From NCBI RefSeq assembly GCF_900113415.1, contig NZ_FOPH01000015.1, positions 26,308 through 90,307 of the forward strand: a DNA stretch of 64,000 bases, given 5' to 3'. This document shows, one piece after another, positions 40,762 to 49,804 of this stretch; position 1 is the first letter of the stretch, and each line of letters opens with the position of its first letter. A program made the translations under genes and the position numbers. The notes under the pieces were generated by a model. It ran no database searches and was not told where the DNA came from. It saw nothing but the letters and a program-made list of their open reading frames with translations. Source of the stretch: Oribacterium sp. WCC10 (lineage in GTDB: Bacteria > Bacillota > Clostridia > Lachnospirales > Lachnospiraceae).

Positions 40762-41589
40762 TCATTCATTCTCTTTTTTTAAAAAAGCGTATTCCGGGTT
40801 GAGAACCGTATTGTGTCCGCCGGATATTTCAAGTGAGGTTCCTGTAATATAGGATGACACGGGACTGGCCAAAAAGAGCACTGCCTTCGCGACTTCTTCA
40901 GGTTTTGCCATACGGCCCAAAAGGTTATTCTCCATAAGCTTATCAAGAGCTTCTTTGGTGAAGGTTGAAGCCACCAAAGGTGTCAATGTATATCCCGGCA
41001 TAAGAGCATTGACACGAACATTGTAGGCTCCGTATTCTCCGGCCACTGTTTTGGAATACTGCACAACTGCGGCTTTCATGGCAGCATAAATGGTGGAACG
41101 TCCGGTGGTAGCGGCACGAGCCGCAAGGCTTGCGATATTGACAATACTTCCTCCATTATCTTTCATGTAGTGTGCGGCAGCCTGGGTTCCGAAAACAGTG
41201 GCTTTGAAATTCGCCGAAATCAGATAGTCAAGCTCATCATCAGTGTAGTCCTCTCCTGCTCTTGCCCTGTTTGTTCCAATGTTATTGACCCATGCTGCAA
41301 TGGAATTATCTTCGCTTTTATCTGCTGCAGATTTTGCAAGTTCTGTAACAGCAGATTCATCAGTTCCGTCACATACAACACCATGTATCCTGGATTTTAG
41401 GCTTTCAGGAGTTTCTCCTTCTATCTGAGTCAGGGAAAGTTCTTCAACCGCATCATCTACTTCTTCTTTTTTCCTTGCATTGAAGGTAACTATCGCTCCT
41501 TCCTTCAGAAACTCACGGCAGATAGCAAAGCCTATACCCTTGCTTCCACCGGTAACAACTACAGATTTATTTTTCAGTTTATAATCCAT
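40762..41589 (-). CDS. Short-chain dehydrogenase/reductase
   Basis: The 275-residue SDR has the NAD(P)-binding TGGSKGIGFAI near 13, the NNIG motif (AWVNNIGTNRA) near 102, and the catalytic Ser...Tyr-x-x-x-Lys (STIYAAMK) near 166. The C-terminus (SSYITGTSLEISGGHNTV) is typical of classical FabG-like SDRs. It would oxidise or reduce an alcohol/ketone substrate. It is the last gene of a seven-gene block with a LIV-type importer and a thiazoline-carboxylate-hydrolase-like enzyme, 47 bases after livF, so it probably acts on the imported compound or its product. Its substrate is unknown. Confidence 0.88.
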   Translation of the reverse strand: MDYKLKNKSVVVTGGSKGIGFAICREFLKEGAIVTFNARKKEEVDDAVEELSLTQIEGETPESLKSRIHGVVCDGTDESAVTELAKSAADKSEDNSIAAWVNNIGTNRARAGEDYTDDELDYLISANFKATVFGTQAAAHYMKDNGGSIVNIASLAARAATTGRSTIYAAMKAAVVQYSKTVAGEYGAYNVRVNALMPGYTLTPLVASTFTKEALDKLMENNLLGRMAKPEEVAKAVLFLASPVSSYITGTSLEISGGHNTVLNPEYAFLKKENE

Positions 41590-41636
41590 TTAATATTTCC
41601 TCCCTATATTTATTTATACATTACGCCCCGGGAAAA

Positions 41637-42350
41637 TCATGATCCAAGATAAGCGGCTTTTACTTTTTCATTTTCAAGCAGTTCCTGACCTGTACCCGTC
41701 ATGGTAATCCTTCCGTTTTCCATGACATAGCCTCTGTCTGCGATACCCAAAGCCATAGCAGCATTTTGTTCGATCAAAAGAATGGTTTTTCCAAGTTCTC
41801 GGATTTTATTGATCAGTTCAAATATTTCTTCTACAACTATCGGGGCCAGTCCAAGTGATGGTTCATCAAGCATCACTATATCCGGATCCATCATCAGTCC
41901 TCTTGCTATAGCCAGCATCTGCTGTTCTCCCCCTGACAAAGTACCGCCATCCTGACGATAACGTTCTTTTAATCTTGGAAACCATTCAAACATTTCTTCC
42001 ATCAGGTGTTCTCTGTCAGTTGAACTGAGTTTTTTATTGCCAAAAGATCCTGCTATAAGATTATCCTTTACAGACATGTATGGAAAAATCTGTCTGCCTT
42101 CAGGAACATGGCACATGCCTAAAGCCACGATATCATTAGGACGATATCCGGTGATATCCTTATCTTTAAACATTATTGTGCCGCTTGTTCGTTTAACAAT
42201 ATTTGAAATAGTTTTTAATGTAGAGGTTTTACCGGCACCATTTGAACCTATCAAAGTAACTATCTCACCTTTATCCACATAAAAATGTATATGGCGAAGC
42301 GCCTCTACATATCCGTAGTTCACACTGACATCATTTACTGAAAGTAGCAT
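41637..42350 (-). CDS. livF: LIV-type ABC importer ATPase LivF
   Basis: The 237-residue ATPase has Walker A GSNGAGKTST near 36, signature LSGGEQQMLAIARGL near 137, and Walker B IVMLDEPSLGLAP near 158. The short length and the GLAPIVVEEIFELI segment mark it as LivF of the hydrophobic amino-acid/amide transporter class. It pairs with LivG as one half of the energizing dimer. GGAGG lies eight bases before the start. It follows livG by 86 bases in the operon. The class moves branched-chain amino acids, urea, short amides and many others, so the name does not fix the substrate. Confidence 0.92.
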   Translation of the reverse strand: MLLSVNDVSVNYGYVEALRHIHFYVDKGEIVTLIGSNGAGKTSTLKTISNIVKRTSGTIMFKDKDITGYRPNDIVALGMCHVPEGRQIFPYMSVKDNLIAGSFGNKKLSSTDREHLMEEMFEWFPRLKERYRQDGGTLSGGEQQMLAIARGLMMDPDIVMLDEPSLGLAPIVVEEIFELINKIRELGKTILLIEQNAAMALGIADRGYVMENGRITMTGTGQELLENEKVKAAYLGS

Positions 42351-42436
42351 ACTATCACCTCCAACTATAGGAATATAAAGTCAATTTGAATCTGGCTTTT
42401 GTACAGACAGGCAGTTCGTTTGGGATTTTATCGAAA

Positions 42437-43231
42437 CTATGCTGAAAGCCCTCTTGAAACGGCGATACCTTTTCCAAAGTATGCTTCCTGAACAAGGACA
42501 CTGTTCTTGACTTCCTCAGGCGTTCCTTCAAAGATCTTTTCACCGAAATTCAGAACAATGATTCTGTTGCAGGAATTCATAACAAACTTCATATCATGCT
42601 CTATCAAAGCAATCGTATACCCCATAGAATTCAGCATCTTTATAAAGGACATCAGTGAATCGGTTTCAATCGGATTCATTCCTGCTGCAGGTTCGTCCAA
42701 AAGGAGGATTTTGGGTTTAACAGCCAGAGCTCTTGCTATTTCAACCTTTCTCTGAACTCCGTATGGAAGGTTACCGGCAAGACTATCTGAATATTTTTCT
42801 AGTCCGACCTGGTGAAGAATTTCCATTCCGGTTTCTTTTATATATTCTTCATCCTTCTTATATGTATCTGTATGGAAGACAGCATCTATTATTGAAGTTT
42901 TAGTATTGATATGGGAGCCTATTGATATGTTATCAAGCACAGTCATATATTTAAAAAGCTTTATATTCTGAAATGTTCTTGCGATACCCTTGTGCGCTAT
43001 CACATCACTTGGCTGATTTGTAATATCCTGTCCTTCCAAAAATATATTTCCCTTGTCCAAGGTATAAAACCCTGTACACATATTGAAAAATGTGGTTTTT
43101 CCGGCACCGTTTGGCCCGATGATTCCGAAAATATCTCCCTTATTGATTTGCATGTCAACAGCATTAACAGCTGTAAGACCTCCGAATTTTTTTGTAGCCG
43201 ATCTGGCTTCAAGAAGGATTTTTGTATCCAT
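42437..43231 (-). CDS. livG: LIV-type ABC importer ATPase LivG
   Basis: The start is the ATG at 43231 behind GAGG, giving 264 residues. It has Walker A GPNGAGKTTFFN near 38, the LivG-type signature LPYGVQRKVEIARAL (Gly-Val in place of Gly-Gln) near 150, and Walker B ILLLDEPAAGMNP near 173. The 20-residue insertion after Walker A with TFQNIKLFKYMTVLDN is typical of LivG. The last residues, ISRGLSA-like, extend slightly past the usual end. It lies between livM and livF and works with both permeases. Confidence 0.92.
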   Translation of the reverse strand: MDTKILLEARSATKKFGGLTAVNAVDMQINKGDIFGIIGPNGAGKTTFFNMCTGFYTLDKGNIFLEGQDITNQPSDVIAHKGIARTFQNIKLFKYMTVLDNISIGSHINTKTSIIDAVFHTDTYKKDEEYIKETGMEILHQVGLEKYSDSLAGNLPYGVQRKVEIARALAVKPKILLLDEPAAGMNPIETDSLMSFIKMLNSMGYTIALIEHDMKFVMNSCNRIIVLNFGEKIFEGTPEEVKNSVLVQEAYFGKGIAVSRGLSA

Positions 43232-43296
43232 ACTTATACCTCGCATACTGTCACATCAATCGATGTATATTTCGATTACTAAAGGTACAATGCCCT

Positions 43297-44328
43297 TTAG
43301 TAAAGAACTGATATAATCAGCTTTCTTATTGGTCCAGGTGTTTTCCAATGAAGATTCGACAGTAAATTGCTGCCTGTCCTAACAGTTTTATTTCCGGCAA
43401 GTACACTGTCTGAATCTCCCACCATTCCCTGAGGACGAAGCCACATCATGGCGATGATAAGGACCGCACAACCTATGTACCTCCAGACACCGGTAAACCG
43501 TAGTCCTTCCACAAGAAGCTGATAGATAACTACGCCAACCATCGGTCCGGCCAGTGTACCCTGACCGCCTATTATGACCATTGACAGAATGTTGAATCCT
43601 TCATCCAATGTGAAGTAAGAAGAATCGATATAAGTCTTATATGGTGCAAGCAATGCGCCGGCGATTCCTGCCCAAAAAGCACCGTACATAAAGTTCAGGA
43701 TTTTATATAGATTAATAGAAACTCCCAGAGATCTGGCAGCCATATCATCTTCACGAATTGCCATCCATGCTCGTCCGATACGTGAATGAATGACACGATT
43801 AGTACAGAAGATAAACAGTAAAGCAGTTACCAGATATATATAGTAATATCTTGATGCGCCGCTGGTTTTAATCCCAAAGAAAAGCGGAGCCTTTATACCC
43901 TTTATGCCCATGGTTCCTCCCGTTACAGAGGTCCAGTTCAGACAGATCATTCTCATGACTTCCGAAAAACCAATGGTAAGCATAGCCATAAACATACCGC
44001 GAAGTTTCAAGGTCGGCAGGGCTACCAGCATACCTGCAAATGCAGCCATTATTCCGGATGGAAGTAAAGCTATCCAAAAGCTTATGTGAAACGTGTTCAT
44101 CAGAATTGCCATTGTATAGGCACCGACACAATAAAACCCTGCGATACCAAAGCACATCTGGCCGCTATATCCGTTTATAGAGTTTAAGGCACCGGCAATA
44201 ATGAAATATCCGGCTATACTGCAAACAACAGTCATGATAGATTTAGATACTATCAAAGGCAAAAGAAATAACAGCATAGCTGTTCCGTACTTTAACAGAT
44301 ACTTTTTTATCATGTTTATTTCCATCAT
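43297..44328 (-). CDS. livM: LIV-type ABC importer permease LivM
   Basis: The 343-residue membrane protein has about nine helices and the LivM signature near residue 215-240 (WMAIREDDMAARSLGVSI), where the EAA-type loop contacts the ATPases. GYSGQMCFGIAGFYCVGAY near 48-66 is another family mark. It overlaps livH by four bases (ATGA), with AAGGAG inside the end of livH. It forms the membrane channel together with LivH. The C-terminal 40 residues after MVGDSDSV are variable. Confidence 0.9.
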   Translation of the reverse strand: MMEINMIKKYLLKYGTAMLLFLLPLIVSKSIMTVVCSIAGYFIIAGALNSINGYSGQMCFGIAGFYCVGAYTMAILMNTFHISFWIALLPSGIMAAFAGMLVALPTLKLRGMFMAMLTIGFSEVMRMICLNWTSVTGGTMGIKGIKAPLFFGIKTSGASRYYYIYLVTALLFIFCTNRVIHSRIGRAWMAIREDDMAARSLGVSINLYKILNFMYGAFWAGIAGALLAPYKTYIDSSYFTLDEGFNILSMVIIGGQGTLAGPMVGVVIYQLLVEGLRFTGVWRYIGCAVLIIAMMWLRPQGMVGDSDSVLAGNKTVRTGSNLLSNLHWKTPGPIRKLIISVLY

Positions 44329-45206
44329 GCCCGCACACTCCTTTTCCTTGCAAATCCTGTTGGTTTAAAGATCAGCATCAGAATCAGAAATCCAAATGAA
44401 AACATATCTCTGAAACTTGCCGATGAGAATGCAATACCGATATTCTCGATGATTCCTATAAGTATTCCTCCGAGTGCTGCAAACGGGACAGAGGTCAATC
44501 CACCTAATGTTGCCGAAGTAAATGCTTTCATGCTGAGAGTTGCTCCCATGGTCGGATAACAGCTTTGATAATAGATTCCTATCAAAGTGCCCGCAGCTCC
44601 GGCTAGTGCGCATCCTATACTGTTACCGATCATTGCAGTTTTTTCTACATCTATTCCTATAAGTGCAGCTGCTTCACGATTCTGACTTACAGCTTTCAGG
44701 CGTATGCCCCAGTCTGTTTTTGTAAATACAAAACTCAGTATCAAGACAAGAATCAGTACTGTTCCTAAAATCAGTAATTGAACATTGGAAACGGTAATCG
44801 GGCCAAAATGATAATTGATACTTTTGATTACATTTAACATAGGCTTTTTGTCTGCTCCGAAAAAAATCAGTGCTATATTTTTAAGAAGCATGGAAAAACC
44901 TATGGTACATATCAACGAAATGTGTTCAGGAGCATCAAGAAATCTTGCATAGCAGATTTTATATATGATCATTCCCAGAACCCATGTGGCAATAAAGCTT
45001 CCAAGTATACCGGGGATTACATGATTTCCACCATATAAGAAAACATAGAATGATATATAGGCTCCCATCATTACTACTTCGCCTTGTGTGAATGTTGCGA
45101 ATCCTACTATTCCGATGATGACAGCAACTCCTAAAGCTATTAATGCGTAAATGGCTCCAAGGCAGAGACCATTCATGAGCTGACTTATGAAATAAGCACT
45201 TGTCAT
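44325..45206 (-). CDS. livH: LIV-type ABC importer permease LivH
   Basis: The ATG at 45206, six bases after AAGGAGG, gives 293 residues; an upstream in-frame ATG at 45224 lacks such a site. About eight helices are visible. LivH marks are GAIYALIALGVAVIIGIVGF near 16-36, the cytoplasmic loop RLKAVSQNREAAALIGID near 180-197, and LGGLTSVPFAALGGILIGI near 235. Between livK and this gene a strong hairpin sits at 45306-45338, which may lower expression of the membrane genes relative to the binding protein. Confidence 0.9.
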   Translation of the reverse strand: MTSAYFISQLMNGLCLGAIYALIALGVAVIIGIVGFATFTQGEVVMMGAYISFYVFLYGGNHVIPGILGSFIATWVLGMIIYKICYARFLDAPEHISLICTIGFSMLLKNIALIFFGADKKPMLNVIKSINYHFGPITVSNVQLLILGTVLILVLILSFVFTKTDWGIRLKAVSQNREAAALIGIDVEKTAMIGNSIGCALAGAAGTLIGIYYQSCYPTMGATLSMKAFTSATLGGLTSVPFAALGGILIGIIENIGIAFSSASFRDMFSFGFLILMLIFKPTGFARKRSVRA

Positions 45207-45305
45207 AATCAACCTCCTTATCAAGGGGCGTCAGTCATAGCGAATTGTTCAGACTTAACGTCCGTGATATCGATCTTTCAGAATAGGACTTAAGGTATCG
45301 TATAT

Positions 45306-45338
45306 ACGAATGGATGCCGAAATACGGCATCCATTCGT
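45306..45338. repeat. Intercistronic hairpin between livK and livH
   Basis: ACGAATGGATGCCG and CGGCATCCATTCGT pair perfectly over 14 bases around AAATA. No T-run follows. Such stems after binding-protein genes usually protect the upstream mRNA from exonucleases and set the gene ratio. Confidence 0.65.
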
Positions 45339-45384
45339 CCTTGAAGTCACTGATTTATTTGTGAGTTTTTTTGAAAACCGGATA

Positions 45385-46602
45385 TTATTTATATCCATAT
45401 TCCTTCTGAATAACATATGTTCCATCTACTACCTGAATGATGAGAAGATCCCTGTTTACTCCGCCGTCTTCATTGAACTGAGTGTGTCCGGCCATTCCAT
45501 CATACTGAACATCCTTCAATGCATCTTTGATCTTTTCTCTTGTTATCTCTCCATCGATACTTTCCAAAGCTTTTGCCAGAACCTGTACGCAGGTATATGC
45601 ACAGAGTGCATGATCTGTAGGAGCGCACTTGTTTTTCTCGAAAAACTTCTTATAAAAATCAGATGTTGTCGGGTTATCTTCAGTTATGTATGATGGGCAG
45701 GGGATTACAAGTCCATTTGCATTTTCTCCGCAAAGTTCAAGAATCTGATCAGAGGCACCGGGACCAAGAGAAACGATCTGGCAGTCCCAATCAGCTGCGC
45801 GAACCTGATTTATTATGGTTGGAACATTACCCTGATCGAGAATTACGAGACAATCAGCTCCGGTTGCTTTGAGCTTTTCAATTACGGAACTGAAATCGGT
45901 TTCATTTTCACTGTAAGATTCATCACCCAGAAGTTTAATTCCGGCTTTATCTATTCCTTGTAAAAGATAATCATTGGTGGTTATTCCCCAATCAGTATTC
46001 AGATACATAACAGCGCATGCTGTTTTTCCAAGATAATGACCAACAACGGATTCTGCGGTCCATGGAGCAGCTGTGGACTGATTGTACATAACTGTATAAC
46101 AGTAATCATTCATGGATGCATAAGACGGATCGGATGCAGTTGGCGAAATCTGAACCAATCCATATTCATCCGCCAGAGGTGCATTGGCTTTACAACAGCT
46201 TGATGTGAAATCTCCGATAACTGCCATAATGCTGTCGTCTTCTCCATATCGTGTAAAGATATCTGAAGATGTTTTTGCATCCGCAGCAGAATCCTGACAC
46301 TCAAGTTCGATAGTGTAGCCATTGACGCCTCCTGCAGCATTTATTTCTTCAGCTGCAATCTGTGTGGCTGCATCAAACCCCTGTCCATACTCGGCATGTG
46401 CTCCGGTTAATGGAGCAATTACTCCGAATTTGATCACTTTTGATGATTCCGTACCGGTGGTTTCAGCTGCATCTTCTGTAGCTGATTTGGTATCAATGTT
46501 TGCGGCCGGTGGAACATCGGATGCGCAAGCGCCAAGTAAAGTTACACTCAATCCTGTAATAGCAAGTAGACTTAATAATTTTTTTCCTGTTTTTGATTTC
46601 AT
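45385..46602 (-). CDS. livK: LIV-type ABC importer substrate-binding lipoprotein
   Basis: The ATG at 46602 follows GGAGGGG and gives 405 residues with a lipoprotein signal (LLGACA, Cys26). After a short Thr/Glu linker, the periplasmic-binding type I fold begins with IKFGVIAPLTGAHAEYGQGF and includes VIGDFTSSCCKANAPLADE, TDWGITTNDYLLQGIDKAG and the C-terminal DGMAGHTQFNEDGGVNRDLLIIQVVDG. These match LivK-type receptors of amino acids or amides. A pair of Cys residues (SCC) in the ligand region is unusual. It follows the hydrolase-like gene by 54 bases. Confidence 0.9.
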   Translation of the reverse strand: MKSKTGKKLLSLLAITGLSVTLLGACASDVPPAANIDTKSATEDAAETTGTESSKVIKFGVIAPLTGAHAEYGQGFDAATQIAAEEINAAGGVNGYTIELECQDSAADAKTSSDIFTRYGEDDSIMAVIGDFTSSCCKANAPLADEYGLVQISPTASDPSYASMNDYCYTVMYNQSTAAPWTAESVVGHYLGKTACAVMYLNTDWGITTNDYLLQGIDKAGIKLLGDESYSENETDFSSVIEKLKATGADCLVILDQGNVPTIINQVRAADWDCQIVSLGPGASDQILELCGENANGLVIPCPSYITEDNPTTSDFYKKFFEKNKCAPTDHALCAYTCVQVLAKALESIDGEITREKIKDALKDVQYDGMAGHTQFNEDGGVNRDLLIIQVVDGTYVIQKEYGYK

Positions 46603-46656
46603 ACCTGATCCCCTCCTGATTATGATCTCATGGAAAACTGACACGTATCCGGCAAT

Positions 46657-47145
46657 TTACTTGTGCCAATGCATATGACAGACATCACATCCGTCGGCTA
46701 TCTTTTTTGTCAGATCAAGTTTGATTCCGGCAGCTGATGCTATTGCGCGATCTCCATCCATAGCCATATCACATAATTTGGCACAAAGCTCATCATCGTA
46801 TCCGAGCTTTTTCCATGCTGCAACCAGTGGGCAGTAATGAAATTCTATAACACAATCGTCCTTTGAAACTTCAGTAAAGTCCATCTGAAATGTAGACTTA
46901 ACAACATCGCTTACAAAATGTTCTGCAAATTGTGTGAGATCTGTAGGATCACATTTTTCTTTCAAAGCATTACCATCTATTTCACCTTTTTTCTTTATGG
47001 CAGCTCTTGTGATCATTTCTCCATCAATACCGGCAGCCTTCATTTCCTGATATGTCAATCCCATCCAGGTTGCTCTGTGTCCTATCGCACTGCGGTTTAA
47101 ATCTACTTTTTCATCATAGACAGTACTTCTGTTAACTATTCCCAT
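46657..47145 (-). CDS. L-2-amino-thiazoline-4-carboxylic acid hydrolase-like protein
   Basis: The 162-residue protein resembles the family named for the enzyme that opens 2-aminothiazoline-4-carboxylate on the way to cysteine. Marks I recognise are VIEFHYCPLVAAWKKLGY near 109-126, CAKLCDMAMDGDRAIASAAGIKL near 131-153 (quoted as a region, key residues Cys, Asp, Gly-Asp), and the terminal DGCDVCHMHWH with Cys-x-x-Cys-like and His residues. Members outside the named enzyme probably have other amide or ring substrates. A good AGGAGG precedes the ATG at 47145. As first gene of the importer block it likely acts on the imported compound. The sulfur amino-acid operon just upstream makes an ATC or thiazoline substrate attractive but unproven. 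Confidence 0.72.
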   Translation of the reverse strand: MGIVNRSTVYDEKVDLNRSAIGHRATWMGLTYQEMKAAGIDGEMITRAAIKKKGEIDGNALKEKCDPTDLTQFAEHFVSDVVKSTFQMDFTEVSKDDCVIEFHYCPLVAAWKKLGYDDELCAKLCDMAMDGDRAIASAAGIKLDLTKKIADGCDVCHMHWHK

Positions 47146-47213
47146 AATTTGTCCTCCTCGCGAATGGAACCGTAAATAAGAATTTTCGTAGGATCCTACT
47201 CATGCAAAAAATC

Positions 47214-47255
47214 AAAAAAGCGCTATAGCCACCTTTCGGTTTTTGCTATAGCGCC
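47214..47255 (-). terminator. Intrinsic terminator upstream of the importer block
   Basis: On the minus strand GCGCTATAGC and GCTATAGCGC pair perfectly around a loop that itself has CC-GAAA-GG, followed by TTTTTTGATTTTTT. It can end the sulfur operon, but it also lies about 25 bases downstream of a predicted promoter, so it may be an attenuator of the importer block. Confidence 0.85.
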
Positions 47256-47285
47256 TTCACTATCTTTTTTCCACTCGTTGCGGAG

Positions 47286-47314
47286 ATAGTAACTCTCACT
47301 TATATTTCTGTCAA
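47286..47314 (-). promoter_or_regulatory. Predicted promoter upstream of the importer block
   Basis: On the minus strand TTGACA (47309-47314), 17 bases, TACTAT (47286-47291). The -10 lies inside an inverted repeat (ACTATCT/AGATAGT, 47261-47291). Confidence 0.5.
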
Positions 47315-47388
47315 TTAACTAATCTTTATGAGAAATATAACCACGATGTTTGCAGACTTCAGATGCAAACAGAAGATAATTATATGAA

Positions 47389-48546
47389 TCAGCTTTCAGC
47401 TATAGTAAATGCCTGTTTTAAGTCACGTATCAGATCATCAACATTTTCAATTCCAACGGATAAACGCAGTGTGGTTTCATATATACCGTTTTTCTCAAGA
47501 ATCTCTGCCGGTACATCTGCGTGGGTCTGGGTTATGGGATATGTGATAAGGGATTCTGTGCCGCCCAGACTTTCTGCGAAAAGTATGATGTTAAGGTTTT
47601 CAAGAATCTTTATGGCGAATTCCTTTGAGGGTACATCAAAGGTTATCATTGCGCCGAATCCCCTTGCCTGTTCCTTCATGATGTCGTGTCCGGGATGATT
47701 TTTTAATCCCGGATAAAGTACACGGGTTACCCGATGGTCGCCCTCAAGAAACTTGGCGATCTTTTGTGCATTTTTCTCAGCTCTGTCCATTCTTACCGCA
47801 AGAGTTTTGATACCTCTTATGATGAGCCAGGAATCAAAAGGAGAAAGGCCTGCTCCGGTGCTTTTGAAAAGAAATCTGAGACGCTCGGAAAGTGCCTGAT
47901 CCTTCACAACTATGAAACCTGCTATGGTATCATGGTGTCCCGCCAGGAATTTGGTGCCGCTGTGTATCACTATGTCGGCACTAAGATCCAGCGGATTCTG
48001 AAGATATGGAGACATGAATGTATTGTCAACGATAAGGAGGATACCGTGACTCTTTGTTATCTCGGAAAGCTTTCGGAGGTCTGTTACATTCATCATTGGA
48101 TTGGTGGGAGTTTCAAGATAGATTGCCTTTGTATTTTCTTTAATCAGATTCTCTATATCTCCTTCATGCAGAGCTGCTGAACTAAATGTAACTCCGTTCT
48201 TCTGATTTATCTCCCGGAAGAGTCTGATGCTTCCGCCGTAGAGATCTTCATCTATCAGCACATGATCGCCGGGTTTAAATAACTCCATCACGCACCCGAT
48301 GGCACTTATGCCGCTTGCCAATGCTATACAATCCGTTCCATGTTCAAGCCCTGCAACTATTCTTTCAAGATGGTCTCTCGTAGGATTCTGTAATCTGGAA
48401 TAGTCATATCCTGAACTGACTCCAAAACCTTTATGAGCAAAGGTCGAAGACATATAAATCGGATAGCTCACAGCACCGAAATGTTCATTTATATCATCAT
48501 TCTGTAAGTGTTGACATCGGGTTTCTAAACTGTACTCCATAATCAT
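47389..48546 (-). CDS. Cystathionine gamma-synthase/lyase-family PLP enzyme
   Basis: The start chosen is the ATG at 48546, close behind AGGAGG; a second ATG two codons later is equally possible. The product of about 385 residues is a Cys/Met metabolism PLP enzyme: ATAGS-like substrate region SSTFAHKGFG, YDYSRLQNPTRDHLE, the ETPTNPMM loop, and the PLP lysine in HSGTKFLAGHHDTIAG. It lies four genes after a cystine-type importer and directly after a MalY-type lyase. Cystathionine gamma-synthase, gamma-lyase or methionine gamma-lyase are all possible; sequence motifs do not settle it. The gene ends the sulfur operon. Confidence 0.88.
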   Translation of the reverse strand: MIMEYSLETRCQHLQNDDINEHFGAVSYPIYMSSTFAHKGFGVSSGYDYSRLQNPTRDHLERIVAGLEHGTDCIALASGISAIGCVMELFKPGDHVLIDEDLYGGSIRLFREINQKNGVTFSSAALHEGDIENLIKENTKAIYLETPTNPMMNVTDLRKLSEITKSHGILLIVDNTFMSPYLQNPLDLSADIVIHSGTKFLAGHHDTIAGFIVVKDQALSERLRFLFKSTGAGLSPFDSWLIIRGIKTLAVRMDRAEKNAQKIAKFLEGDHRVTRVLYPGLKNHPGHDIMKEQARGFGAMITFDVPSKEFAIKILENLNIILFAESLGGTESLITYPITQTHADVPAEILEKNGIYETTLRLSVGIENVDDLIRDLKQAFTIAES

Positions 48547-48559
48547 CTGTCCTCCTGAT

Positions 48560-49792
48560 TTAGCCCACATTCAATAAACTGTTATCCCGGGAAAATTTGT
48601 ATGTATCTATTGCATCTTTTAATTGTAAAAATGCCTGTTCCAGTATTTTTCTTGGGCACGCTATATTAAACCTTTCAAACTGCGCTGTCTCAGGACCGAA
48701 GATTCCCCCCGGATCCAGCCAGAGATGTGCTTTATCAACTATCAGATCTTCAAGTTCATCATCGGTTAATCCTAGACCTGAAAAATCGATCCATAAAAGA
48801 TAGGTACCTTCCGGCTCTATGAGTCTTATTTCAGGCAAATGTTTCTGTATAAAATCCCTCACGAAATCCACATTCTCTTTAAGATACTGAAGTAGCTCCT
48901 GATGCCATTTTTCGCCCTTTGTATATACTGATTCCAATGCTTTAATACCTATGATATTGGCTTGACTGTATCCGTTGGCCGCATTGGCTTTCTGATATTT
49001 TAACCGAAGCTTTCTGTCGGGAATTATGGCATTGGCTATTTGCAGACCTGCGATATTAAAGGTTTTAGTCGGTGAATGAAGAACCAGTATATGATCATGA
49101 TATGCAGTCCCCAGTGTAAGCATTGAAGTAAACTCATATCCCGGATAAATAAAATCACAATGAATTTCATCGCTGACAAGAATTACATCATACTTCACAC
49201 ATAAAACGGCCAACTGAAGCAGCTCTTCTCTCCTCCATACACGCCCAACCGGATTGTGAGGATTACAGAGTATAAACAGTTTAAGTACCGGATCTGACAG
49301 TTTCTCCTCAAGATCATCAAAATTCATTTCATAATGACCGTTTGATTCCTTTAATGGTGAATCCACAATTATCCGGCCATTATCTCTTATTACCTCTCCA
49401 AAGGGATAGTAGACAGGCTGCTGGATAAGAATCTTGTCTCCTGCTTCAGTAAAAGCTTTTATACAATTCGAAATAGCATAAACTACACCGGGAGCCAATG
49501 TTACCCAGTTCCTGTCTGCTGAATAACCGTAATGTTTCTCTGTCCATGAACCAAGTGCTTCAAAGTAGCTGTCCCTGGGATCAGTGTATCCGAAAATCCC
49601 ATGATCTATTCGTTCTTTTAAATCCTCCAGAATTTCCTCCGGAAGACGAAAATCCATGTCGGCCACCCAAAGAGGCAGCAGATCCTCCCGCCCTTTTCGT
49701 TCTCTTGCAAAATCATATTTAAGACAATTAGTGTTATGACGATCTACGATGGTGTCAAAATCATAAGTCCTCTTTATTTCTTTCTCAGCCAT
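48560..49792 (-). CDS. MalY/PatB-type cystathionine beta-lyase
   Basis: The 410-residue fold-type I PLP enzyme begins YDFDTIVDRHNTNCLKYD and carries WVADMDFRLP, GIFGYTDPRDSY, CNPHNPVGRVW and the PLP lysine in SPTKTFNIAGLQ, all MalY/PatB hallmarks. The lysine and the LLWIDFSGLGLTDDELEDL segment support cystathionine or cystine beta-lyase activity, releasing homocysteine (or thiol) plus pyruvate and ammonia. It follows the ABC ATPase gene by 12 bases and precedes the cystathionine-type gene by about 14. Within this operon it likely links imported cystine or cystathionine to methionine synthesis. Confidence 0.9.
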   Translation of the reverse strand: MAEKEIKRTYDFDTIVDRHNTNCLKYDFARERKGREDLLPLWVADMDFRLPEEILEDLKERIDHGIFGYTDPRDSYFEALGSWTEKHYGYSADRNWVTLAPGVVYAISNCIKAFTEAGDKILIQQPVYYPFGEVIRDNGRIIVDSPLKESNGHYEMNFDDLEEKLSDPVLKLFILCNPHNPVGRVWRREELLQLAVLCVKYDVILVSDEIHCDFIYPGYEFTSMLTLGTAYHDHILVLHSPTKTFNIAGLQIANAIIPDRKLRLKYQKANAANGYSQANIIGIKALESVYTKGEKWHQELLQYLKENVDFVRDFIQKHLPEIRLIEPEGTYLLWIDFSGLGLTDDELEDLIVDKAHLWLDPGGIFGPETAQFERFNIACPRKILEQAFLQLKDAIDTYKFSRDNSLLNVG

Positions 49793-49804
49793 ATATATTT
49801 GTCC

